Positions 55,026-62,344 of a stretch of DNA of 64,000 bases are shown one piece after another (within the stretch, counting starts at the first letter, position 1; each line of letters starts with the position of its first letter). The notes under the pieces were generated by a model, which saw only the letters and a program-made list of their open reading frames with translations, did not search any database and had not been told where the DNA came from. Location of the stretch: the NCBI GenBank assembly GCA_025499705.1, contig JAFMVE010000014.1, positions 1-64,000 on the forward strand, written 5' to 3'. The position numbers and the translations under genes are program-made. The stretch is from Carboxylicivirga caseinilyticus (GTDB lineage Bacteria > Bacteroidota > Bacteroidia > Bacteroidales > Marinilabiliaceae).

Positions 55026-55601
55026 TTATTTTTTATAGGTGTCCCAAATTAGTTTTCCGTCAAAATCGATTTTGTACTTTGTTTTGCCAAAATCTGTAAG
55101 TAAGATTCCATCACTTTCAATTTTAAATTCTTCTTCGTTGTCTGTAGATACAAAAATGTCTGCACCACCAAATTCCCATTTTTTATTACCTTCTTTGTCA
55201 AGTTTTGTTACTTGAAATTCTCCATGTACAATGTAGTCGTCTTGCTGTCTGAATATTTGAAAACAAGTCGCTTGGTCTGATTGAGTTTTCCATTTCAATC
55301 TAAGGTCAGGTAGTGTCAAGCAAAAAATTGTATCACAACAACATAGTAGCAGTTGGTCTTTGTCGAAAAGTAATGAATTTTGATGGATATATGTGGCTCC
55401 GCCTGAACCAATAATTATGCAACTGTCAATAATTTGGTCGTCCTGATAAATTTTAATTCCATGTTTGGATGTTGGATAATCTGTCGCGCCATTACCAAAG
55501 AAATGCTTTGAATAATGAAAACTGTTATCTGTCGAACCAAATTTGTATGTCGGTTCGTCTAGTACTTCAATCGTTAGGTCTTTATATTGTTGTCGATTCA
55601 T
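55026..55601 (-). CDS. Uncharacterised cassette protein
   Basis: 191 residues, beta-rich (HGIKIYQDDQIIDSCIIIG; LLLCCCDTIFCLTLPDLRL; WKTQSDQ), with a repeat-like pattern of strands that could form a small propeller, and the motif LLTDFGKTKYKID near the C terminus. A similar LLLTDFGKTK stretch is in the lipoprotein at 58908-59588. No family recognised. It starts 20 bases from the right border and its stop is about 7 bases from the left border signature. Confidence 0.65.
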   Translation of the reverse strand: MNRQQYKDLTIEVLDEPTYKFGSTDNSFHYSKHFFGNGATDYPTSKHGIKIYQDDQIIDSCIIIGSGGATYIHQNSLLFDKDQLLLCCCDTIFCLTLPDLRLKWKTQSDQATCFQIFRQQDDYIVHGEFQVTKLDKEGNKKWEFGGADIFVSTDNEEEFKIESDGILLTDFGKTKYKIDFDGKLIWDTYKK

Positions 55602-55623
55602 TATGTTGTCGTCCCAAAATAGC

Positions 55624-55755
55624 AGGTAACGGTAAATTGTATGAGTAGTGGCAGATTGCGTGGCACTTTCCTGTCAAACCGCTACGCAGTTTGAGCGGGC
55701 TACAAACCTTGATATTTACCACATCGCCTGCCATTACTTATACAAAGTGTTAGTT
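55624..55755 (-). repeat. attC-like site
   Basis: A 132-bp site from AGGTAAC to GTTAGTT. Outer arms ATTGTATGAGTAGTGGCAG and CTGCCATTACTTATACAAAG pair well. Its cassette borders are AGCAGGTAAC (55621-55630) on the left side and GTTAGTTGC (55749-55757) on the right. Confidence 0.65.
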
Positions 55756-55763
55756 GCTGTATT

Positions 55764-57353
55764 TTATAAATTAATTGTTCTTTCTATATTTATTTGCTCC
55801 AAAAAAGTCTCATCGTGCGAAATGACAATCAATGTACCCTGATAATCATTGATGACATTTGTTAGTATTTCTATGTTATAAATATCCAAATTATTGGTTG
55901 GTTCGTCCAAAATTATGATGTCTGGCGATTGATTGTAAATGCTTAAATAACATAACATCAAACGCATTCTTTCCCCACCACTTAAAGCACTGCAAGGCTT
56001 GTCCCAATCTTCTTTCGGGAACAAGAACCTATTTAGTCTTATTTTTATTTCGTGTTCCTGCAATGCAAAAGTATTAAATTGCTGTGACTGCTCATAAACT
56101 TTTCTGTTATTGTCTATTAACGAATAATCTTGGTCAATATAAACCGATTTGTTTTCTGCAATAAAGACTGTGCCGATTTGGGGTACAAGATGCCCCAAAA
56201 CCATTTTAATCAAAGTCGTTTTTCCTGAGCCGTTCGCCCCTTTTATTGCTATTCGTTCCCCACTGACGATTTGAAAATTCAGATTTTCTCTCCATAAATA
56301 CTTTTCAGTTGTGTACCCAAAATTAATATTGTTTGCAATAAAGAGATTTTTGCCTTTGTGCAGTTTTGAATTGTCAAATCCAAACCTCATTTGATTAATT
56401 TCAGAAAGGGAAGAACGCAACTTTTGTAATTCTGTTCTAATATTTCCTATTTTTTCTGTGTGAACTCCTGCTATTTTAGCAGTACTTAATTCTGCACTGT
56501 TTTTCATTGTATTGGAAACTATTTTAGGAAGACCTGCTTTTCCACTACTCTTTTTGGCTCGTGCGTCCAATTTCCTTTGACGTTCCAAGGTTTCACGTTG
56601 TTTCTCTTTGGCTTTTTTCAAATCCTTTTCCTTGCTTTGGATATTTTGGTTCAGCGCATTTATTTCAATTTGTTTTTGTTCCTTATAAAAGTCGTAATCA
56701 CCACCATAGACTTTAATTCCATTTGAGTTTAATTCGCAAACGGTATCCAAAAGGTTCAGTAATTTTCTGTCGTGGCTTACAATAACCAAGGTGCTTTCTG
56801 TTGATTGAATAAAATCATACAACAGTTGCCTGCCAAAAATGTCCAAATGATTGCTTGGTTCGTCCAATAAAACCAACTCATATTGATGGATAGAAATGCC
56901 TGCAAGAAAAACTTTTGTCTTCTGTCCGCCACTAAGGGTCTCCATTTTCTGAGACAGGTCTAAATTGGATAAATGCCAATATTTCAGTGCATCTTTACAA
57001 CGGTCTTCTATTGTCCAATCATCATTGAGTGAATTGAAATTGTCTTCACTCATATTTCCGTTTAGAATTTCTTTTAAGGCTTTTAGTTTATTTTCAATCC
57101 GTAATGCCTGTGCAATAGTCAAATGGTTAAATTGTCCGAAAATTTGTGGTATATAATACGGCTCAGTATCAATGTTTATTTTACCACCTGACGGGTCTAA
57201 CTCTTTAGCAATAATTTTTAACAACGTTGATTTTCCCACTCCGTTGCTACCAATCAAGGCTATTTTGTCGTGGTTGTTTACTGCGAGGTTGATGTCGCTA
57301 AACAGCAAATCTTTATTAGGATGTGTATATGATACACTATGTAAAGTCAACAT
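55764..57353 (-). CDS. ABC-F ATPase, possible ribosomal-protection resistance protein
   Basis: 529 residues with two ABC domains and no membrane helices. Domain 1: GSNGVGKST, LSGGQKTKVFLAG, LVLLDEPSNHLD. Domain 2: GANGSGKTT, LSGGERMRLMLC, IIILDEPTNNLD. The interdomain linker (about 200-320) is long and charged, as in antibiotic-resistance ABC-F proteins that dislodge macrolides, lincosamides or related drugs from the ribosome. I start at ATG 57353 (MLTLHSVSYTHPNK); a GTG 11 codons upstream is less likely. The neighbouring cassette carries an ErmF-like gene, which supports but does not prove a resistance role. Confidence 0.85.
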   Translation of the reverse strand: MLTLHSVSYTHPNKDLLFSDINLAVNNHDKIALIGSNGVGKSTLLKIIAKELDPSGGKINIDTEPYYIPQIFGQFNHLTIAQALRIENKLKALKEILNGNMSEDNFNSLNDDWTIEDRCKDALKYWHLSNLDLSQKMETLSGGQKTKVFLAGISIHQYELVLLDEPSNHLDIFGRQLLYDFIQSTESTLVIVSHDRKLLNLLDTVCELNSNGIKVYGGDYDFYKEQKQIEINALNQNIQSKEKDLKKAKEKQRETLERQRKLDARAKKSSGKAGLPKIVSNTMKNSAELSTAKIAGVHTEKIGNIRTELQKLRSSLSEINQMRFGFDNSKLHKGKNLFIANNINFGYTTEKYLWRENLNFQIVSGERIAIKGANGSGKTTLIKMVLGHLVPQIGTVFIAENKSVYIDQDYSLIDNNRKVYEQSQQFNTFALQEHEIKIRLNRFLFPKEDWDKPCSALSGGERMRLMLCYLSIYNQSPDIIILDEPTNNLDIYNIEILTNVINDYQGTLIVISHDETFLEQINIERTINL

Positions 57354-57471
57354 AATTTCTTTCTTTGTAAAAAATGAAACACTCACAGCAAAATATTCTG
57401 CCGTGCTTTTTTATCTATATGTGAAAGAAATTATTTTTTCATCCCTGCTGACTGTTTAGTTTTTGATTTTG

Positions 57472-57479
57472 CAAATATA
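57472..57479 (-). promoter_or_regulatory. -7 box for the ABC-F cassette gene
   Basis: On the minus strand the sequence reads TATATTTG, a match to the Bacteroidota -7 consensus TAnnTTTG. It lies about 118 bases upstream of the ATG and inside the cassette; no well-spaced -33 TTTG is visible. Confidence 0.4.
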
Positions 57480-57509
57480 TAAAATTGCGTGGTAGTCTCC
57501 TAATATTGC

Positions 57510-57642
57510 AACTAACGGATTGGCGGTATGTTTTTGTTGCCGATTTCGAAGCACTGTCCTGTCAAGTTACACGAAAGTTTATTAGATGTAGAAACGCTGA
57601 AACCCGCACTATCTCGGCAATAAAATATACCGCCTGTTGTGC
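57510..57642 (-). repeat. attC-like site
   Basis: A 133-bp site from AACTAAC to GTTGTGC. Outer arms GGCGGTATGTTTTTGTTGCCGA and TCGGCAATAAAATATACCGCC pair nearly throughout. It lies between the ABC-F and erm-like cassettes. Confidence 0.65.
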
Positions 57643-57669
57643 GTACGGCTTTTATTTTTTTCATTTTTT

Positions 57670-57700
57670 TTTGCAAATTAAAACAAAGTTACTAATTTTG
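57670..57700 (+). promoter_or_regulatory. Promoter of the erm-like cassette gene
   Basis: TTTG (57670-57673) and TAATTTTG (57693-57700) match the Bacteroidota -33 and -7 boxes with 19 bases between them, the expected spacing. Transcription would start near 57707, before the leader peptide at 57729. Confidence 0.7.
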
Positions 57701-57728
57701 CATTCAATTATTTAATTTTTTTTTCATT

Positions 57729-57761
57729 ATGTATTACAGCAGACCTTGGACGACTATCTAA
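57729..57761 (+). CDS. Putative 10-residue leader peptide of the erm-like gene
   Basis: An ATG-to-TAA frame encoding MYYSRPWTTI, beginning about 22 bases after the predicted transcription start and well upstream of the methylase gene. Its stop codon is inside the 5' arm of a hairpin. Many erm genes are controlled by drug-induced ribosome stalling on such short leaders. The sequence does not match a leader I know, so this is inference. Confidence 0.45.
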   Translation: MYYSRPWTTI

Positions 57762-57926
57762 GTGATAGACAGTCCCAAATAAAATTCCTATAATCTTTTT
57801 GGTAAGACAAACAGTCTATGCCTTAGTGTGTCGTCATTTTTAATGAATGCATTGCTTTGTCATAGTTGCGCTGTCAGGTAATACTGTCTTTCACTTCGCT
57901 GTGATTTGAATTCAAGTATTCACCTG
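57758..57926 (+). promoter_or_regulatory. Attenuator-like hairpins upstream of the erm-like gene
   Basis: Hairpin 1: CTAAGTGATAGAC (57758-57770, overlapping the leader stop) with GTCTATGCCTTAG (57814-57826), 11 of 13 paired. Hairpin 2: CAGGTAATAC (57875-57884) with GTATTCACCTG (57916-57926), one bulged base, ending 12 bases before the methylase ATG, where it could block ribosome access. Confidence 0.5.
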
Positions 57927-57938
57927 TAAGAAGTCATA

Positions 57939-58739
57939 ATGAATAAAAATAAATTACCTGTAAGATTTACGGGTCAGCACTTTACAATTGACAAAGTGCT
58001 AATTGAAGATGCAATAAAACAATCAAGAATTAATCAAAACGATACGGTCTTAGATATTGGTGCAGGAAAAGGATTTCTAACTGTACATCTACTACAAAAG
58101 GCAAAATTAGTCATTGCGATTGAGAATGATTTTGAGTTAATAACATATCTAAAACACAAGTTTAAACAAACTCAAAACATTCAAGTTTTTGGATGTGATT
58201 TCAGAAATTATAAAATTCCTAATTTTTCGTTTAAGGTTGTTTCTAATATACCATTTGGTATAACATCAGAAATTTTAAAAATATTGATGTTTGAAAATAT
58301 GGAAAATTTTCAGGGCGGTTCAATTTTCCTGCAATTAGAACCTGCTAAAAAGTTATTTGCAGACAAAATCTTCAATCCTTACACTATCCTATATCATACA
58401 TTTTATAGTTTGAAGATAGTTTACGAAATAAATCCTAATAGTTTTATACCTCCTCCAACTGTTAAGTCTGCTTTTCTTAAAATTGAACGAAAACCTTTAC
58501 ATATTGATTTTAATCAGAAAGTCAAATATTTAAATTTCCTATCCTTTCTGTTACAAAAACCTAATTTATCTGTCAGAACGGCTTTAAAATTAATATTCAG
58601 AAAAAGTCAGGTTAATGAGATTTCCGAAAAATTTGGAATTAATTTGAACTTAAAAATCGTGAATCTATTTCCAAGTCAATGGGAAGAATGTTTTATTGAA
58701 ATGCTGAAAGTTGTTCCTGAAAAGTTCCACCCTTCATAA
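57939..58739 (+). CDS. erm: ErmF-like 23S rRNA adenine N6-methyltransferase
   Basis: 266 residues, the length of ErmF. The SAM motif is VLDIGAGKGFLTVHLL (about 38-53), and the adenine-binding motif is VVSNIPFGITSEI (about 100-112), N-I-P-F/Y as in rRNA methylases. Start (KLPVRFTGQHFTIDKVLI) and end (VVPEKFHPS) closely match ErmF as I remember it. Erm enzymes dimethylate A2058 (E. coli numbering) and give macrolide-lincosamide-streptogramin B resistance. It is the only plus-strand gene of the array, with its own promoter and leader. No insertion sequence flanks it. Confidence 0.92.
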   Translation: MNKNKLPVRFTGQHFTIDKVLIEDAIKQSRINQNDTVLDIGAGKGFLTVHLLQKAKLVIAIENDFELITYLKHKFKQTQNIQVFGCDFRNYKIPNFSFKVVSNIPFGITSEILKILMFENMENFQGGSIFLQLEPAKKLFADKIFNPYTILYHTFYSLKIVYEINPNSFIPPPTVKSAFLKIERKPLHIDFNQKVKYLNFLSFLLQKPNLSVRTALKLIFRKSQVNEISEKFGINLNLKIVNLFPSQWEECFIEMLKVVPEKFHPS

Positions 58740-58795
58740 TCAATTCTTTTTTGTCAGGGAGTATTTCCATCGTGGGTGTCTTCTTTTTAGCTGAC

Positions 58796-58926
58796 GCACA
58801 ACGGTTGCTGGATGAAGTCGTGGCGCGTTAGTCGTGGTGTCGTGTCACCCGATAGGGGGACTAAGACGGTAGACAAAGGCGTCAGGACGAGCCAACCTAG
58901 CCATGCTTTATTCCAGCGTGTTACCG
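58796..58926 (-). repeat. attC-like site
   Basis: A 131-bp site from GCACAAC to GTTACCG, closely related to the one at 54887: same TTGCTGGATGAAGTCG arm, same central GTCGTGTCACCCG segment, same ATGCTTTATTCCAGCG arm. The two differ mainly at cassette-specific ends, as expected if the inner site is conserved and the borders travel with the cassette. Confidence 0.7.
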
Positions 58927-59588
58927 CCAGTTATTTGTTGTTTTTTTAATTCTAGATTATTGTCAATTAACTCAATTTGATATTTCCCGTTATAATTCTC
59001 AACTGTAATTTTATTGGATTCCAATTGAGTCAAGTCAAATTTTTTATTAAACATTATTCTTGGTTTCCCATTACTAAATTCTATAAAAGTTAAAAGACCA
59101 GGTTCACTTGCGTAAACCCAGCTAAACAATCCAATTAATTTCGTCTTTCCAAAATCGGTCAACAACAAGAAGTCCGTATTAAATTGATTTTGTTCTTTTA
59201 TAAAATCAGGTACTGGATAATTATTATCAAAACGAACCCAGCCGTCAAAATTGGTTTTCATCCAACTCTCACCATTGTCTAGTTTTATCTCTATTTGATG
59301 AAAATCTCCAGGGTCATTTTCGAATCCATTAAGTTTGTATAGAATTAATGTGTCTTGTTTTTGATTTTGGTTTAAATCAGCAATAAACTCTTTAACACGA
59401 TAATTAGTCAATTCAGGATTCTCTGGATATAACCATTCATCACGGTAAAAACCGTCAATAAGTTTTGAATTTAATACGAATCCAACTTTTTCAGAATTTA
59501 GAGCAGTGTCTTTATTCTCCGTTTGGTTTGACTTACAAGAAGTCATAATTAAAACCAATATTAATATTCTCGAAATCTTCATTTTCAT
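58908..59588 (-). CDS. Cassette-encoded lipoprotein of unknown function
   Basis: 226 residues. The signal ends LVLIMTSCKSN with a lipobox Cys near 18. The mature part is beta-rich (VKEFIADLNQNQKQDTLILY, which reads like an EF-hand-like or integrin-like D-N-Q-D loop) and includes LLLTDFGKTKLIG. The start codon lies only 3 bases inside the cassette border, leaving no room for its own promoter, and the last residues (TGGNTLE-stop) are encoded by the attC arm. Function unknown. Confidence 0.7.
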   Translation of the reverse strand: MKMKISRILILVLIMTSCKSNQTENKDTALNSEKVGFVLNSKLIDGFYRDEWLYPENPELTNYRVKEFIADLNQNQKQDTLILYKLNGFENDPGDFHQIEIKLDNGESWMKTNFDGWVRFDNNYPVPDFIKEQNQFNTDFLLLTDFGKTKLIGLFSWVYASEPGLLTFIEFSNGKPRIMFNKKFDLTQLESNKITVENYNGKYQIELIDNNLELKKQQITGGNTLE

Positions 59589-59594
59589 TATTGG

Positions 59595-59792
59595 CGGTAA
59601 CGGTGGCGGTATGAAACGTAAGGGCTTTATTGCAATACATTATCTAACCGCTAAGTAGCCAAAACTACGTTTTGACACCGAATTTAAAACATTTTACAAA
59701 ACCGTCAAAACGTAGTTTTGGCGAGGCTGATTAAATGCCGAAAAGTTACATAACCTACTGAACCCCTTATGTTTTATGACCGCGTGTTAGGC
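59595..59792 (-). repeat. Enlarged attC-like site with nested 19-bp palindrome
   Basis: A 198-bp site from CGGTAAC to GTTAGGC. Outer arms GGCGGTATGAAACGTAAGGG and CCCCTTATGTTTTATGACCGC pair. In the middle lies a perfect 19-bp inverted repeat, GCCAAAACTACGTTTTGAC (59658-59676) with its complement at 59704-59722 around a 27-base loop, absent from the other sites. Confidence 0.65.
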
Positions 59793-60985
59793 AACGTTTT
59801 TTTTATCCCTAAGGCTAATTTGTATGCCAACAATGGAGGAACTGCATTTCCAACTTGAGTAAATTGTCTTGCTGCTGAACCTGTAAATATATAATTGTCA
59901 GGAAATGTTTGTAATCTTGCTGATTCCCTTGCTGACAATGTTCTCGGAGAATAAGGGTGTAGATGAGAACGTCCACCACCTTTTGTTCCTCCTGCTATTA
60001 CTGTTTTTGAAGGTAAAAAAGGATTTAGTCTGTCAACACGACCTCGTTGGTCTCTCATTCCATAGTCTAACTGAATATATCTTAAAATTGATTCTGCTGT
60101 ATGGTTTCTTGTTACGTGATTCTCAATACCATCAAGGTCAGTATGAAAGACATCGTAGCTTGCTGACTGAAAAACATTTGGTTTAGGAAACTCAAAATTA
60201 TTTTTACCCTTTATTCCTATTATGAAAAGACGTCTTCTATTTTGAGGAACTCCATAATCTGCAGAATTTATAACTGTTGGTTTTGTTATTGAATATCCTA
60301 AATTAGATAATTTATCTAAATGCTTTTGAATTAAATCAGCCTCATCTAATTCTCCTAAACCTGGAACATTTTCAATAAGAAAAGCCTTTGGTAAAAAATA
60401 TTCAATGAACCATAAATAATCAAATAACAAATTGCCTTTTTCCTTATCCTCAAAACCTAAACGCTTAAAATTATCATCTTGCTTTTTAAACCGTTGATTG
60501 GATGCGATACTGAAAGGTTGACAAGGTGGTCCACCATGAAAAACGCCATTGAAGTTTTTTGAAATTCCAACATTTTTTATCAAAATGTCTTTAAGCGTTT
60601 CTCTTTCTCTTACATCGCCTGTAAAATCAGATGGTCCAATTACAATTTTTTCTGGATTGTTAAGTCTTAAAGTGTTGCAAAAAAGTTCAGTATTTTCAAT
60701 TGATGCGAGATTATTAAATCCTGCATATTTAAATCCGATATCTAAACCACCTGCCCCCGAAAAAAAGCTAATTGCCGGAATATTTTCAGTAGAAGGAACA
60801 ATATCATTTAATGATTCTGCTTTTCCCTGTCTATTAAAGCCATTAACGTAATTATTGTATCTCAGATTGTCATATGACAAACTTTTATTCTTTAATTCCT
60901 CATGCAAAGGGATTTCGTTTAAAATGCAGTAATTTAACATTTTAACTTGCTCTTCAATACTTAATTTATCCCTAAGTTCTTTCAT
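59774..60985 (-). CDS. DNA cytosine-5 methyltransferase (type II modification)
   Basis: 403 residues. Motif I ISFFSGAGGLDIGFKYAGF (about 73-91), catalytic motif IV GGPPCQPFS (about 150-158), motif VI FLIENVPGL, motif VIII QNRRRLFIIG and the closing motifs FTQVGNAVPPLLA are all present, so the enzyme should be active. The target-recognition region (about 265-340) includes GTKGGGRSHLHPYS. It overlaps the upstream HNH gene by 4 bases; together they form a restriction-modification cassette. The last codons (NTRS-stop) come from the attC arm. Confidence 0.95.
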   Translation of the reverse strand: MKELRDKLSIEEQVKMLNYCILNEIPLHEELKNKSLSYDNLRYNNYVNGFNRQGKAESLNDIVPSTENIPAISFFSGAGGLDIGFKYAGFNNLASIENTELFCNTLRLNNPEKIVIGPSDFTGDVRERETLKDILIKNVGISKNFNGVFHGGPPCQPFSIASNQRFKKQDDNFKRLGFEDKEKGNLLFDYLWFIEYFLPKAFLIENVPGLGELDEADLIQKHLDKLSNLGYSITKPTVINSADYGVPQNRRRLFIIGIKGKNNFEFPKPNVFQSASYDVFHTDLDGIENHVTRNHTAESILRYIQLDYGMRDQRGRVDRLNPFLPSKTVIAGGTKGGGRSHLHPYSPRTLSARESARLQTFPDNYIFTGSAARQFTQVGNAVPPLLAYKLALGIKKTLPNTRS

Positions 60986-62154
60986 ATAACCAACTTCCTT
61001 TTTGCTTGCAAATATACATCTTTTGCCTCGTTTTTACTTCTAAAATCATCAATACTCTCTGCGTCTAACCAAGTCTTGTAAAATAAGTGTACACTTTTAT
61101 GACAAGACGGACAAAGACCAATCAAATCATCCATTGACGTGCCCTTTGTTGAAATAGCAATTGTAGATGAAAGCGGCAAAATGTGATGCATTTCAATTAA
61201 ATATTTTGTCCAAGGATATCTTAGGCTCATATTTGTTTCACACATATGACAAACAGGTTCTGGGTTGTTTTGAAGAAATACTTTTCTCAATAATGGACTT
61301 CTTTCTATTTTTAAGTGTGTAACTCTTGATTTTTTACCCTCAATAAATAATTCATCTGAGGCTGATTCACGACTTCTAATTTTTGTTGGTAGAATAATTC
61401 CATCACTGGTTTTCGTTAACTTCAGAAAATCTTCTTCTTTTAATTTGTTTGGCAATAATAGCTTTGGTGTAATCAATTTTCTAAATTCTGGAGAATTGAT
61501 TTCATCATTGTCTATATCTAAGTACAATGAATTATTAAACCATTTTAAAATGCTCATTTGGCTTATAAAGATTAGCATTTCTCTTACTTGCCTTTTTTGG
61601 TCACCTTTTATAGTATATGGAATTGGAAGAAGCTTCTTGTAATCTTCAATAGTTTCAAAGCCTGTACAATTATTAGCTATGATAATTCCAAATACTTCTT
61701 CTATCGTTATTTTGGGTTCATCACCCAATTCTATACGCGATGCTAAAAATTTAAGAATAGCGCAAAATGGATGGATTACGTTATCTTTTGGGTTATAATC
61801 TTGAAATGCTGGAAAAGGAAACCGAAATCGAGGAATATAAAGAGAAAAATAATCATCAACATCGTTAATACTTCCATCTTGCCTGCAAATTTCAAGACAG
61901 AAGTCAGTTGCTTGCAGTTTGCCATCTATCTTTGTAGCTAAAAATGAACACTCAAAAACTCTTTTGTAATTTCTCCAAACGGTATAATTTGAAGGTGCAA
62001 ATGGCAAGTTTGTTTTATCTTCGAGAGCATTTCTTAAAATGTCTGTACCAGCTAACATTGACGTTCCTGATAATTCGCTCAATACCTCAGCCATATTTTT
62101 CAACACATCAAATTGAAAATATAATAATCTACCTTGATCCCATCTCCAAATCAT
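60982..62154 (-). CDS. HNH restriction endonuclease paired with the C5 methyltransferase
   Basis: 390 residues. The C-terminal HNH domain (about 290-360) has CHMCETN, YLIEMHHILPLS and GLCPSCHKSVHL: a Cys4 zinc site and the HH...N-like catalytic centre. The N-terminal region (about 1-270) is probably for DNA recognition. Stop overlaps the methyltransferase start (ATGA), so both are co-translated, endonuclease first. About 80 bases lie between its ATG and the cassette border. It is the first cassette next to the attI-like site, so probably the most recently acquired. Confidence 0.88.
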   Translation of the reverse strand: MIWRWDQGRLLYFQFDVLKNMAEVLSELSGTSMLAGTDILRNALEDKTNLPFAPSNYTVWRNYKRVFECSFLATKIDGKLQATDFCLEICRQDGSINDVDDYFSLYIPRFRFPFPAFQDYNPKDNVIHPFCAILKFLASRIELGDEPKITIEEVFGIIIANNCTGFETIEDYKKLLPIPYTIKGDQKRQVREMLIFISQMSILKWFNNSLYLDIDNDEINSPEFRKLITPKLLLPNKLKEEDFLKLTKTSDGIILPTKIRSRESASDELFIEGKKSRVTHLKIERSPLLRKVFLQNNPEPVCHMCETNMSLRYPWTKYLIEMHHILPLSSTIAISTKGTSMDDLIGLCPSCHKSVHLFYKTWLDAESIDDFRSKNEAKDVYLQAKRKLVI

Positions 62155-62236
62155 AAAATTTGATTCAATAGTTTAAAAGTCTAAAATAATCATTTTTCTC
62201 ATTACTTATCTTGGCTTGATGAACGCTCTTTTAAAT

Positions 62237-62344
62237 GTTGCCTAACTCTCCAATAAACGGAGTATTACTGTTATTTTTAATTTACCCATTTTTTTATTCC
62301 ACTATACATACCGTATAGGGTTGTAAAGCGGACATTGTTTTATG
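62237..62344 (-). other. attI-like site between recombinase and first cassette
   Basis: On the minus strand the recombinase stop is followed by about 100 bases, then CCGTTTATTGGAGAGTTAGGCAAC. The core GTTAGGC (62240-62246) fits GTTRRRY perfectly, and GTTAGGCAAC is also the first cassette's border signature. A small CTCC/GGAG hairpin lies beside it. No second arm like that of attC is present, as expected for an attI. Confidence 0.55.
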
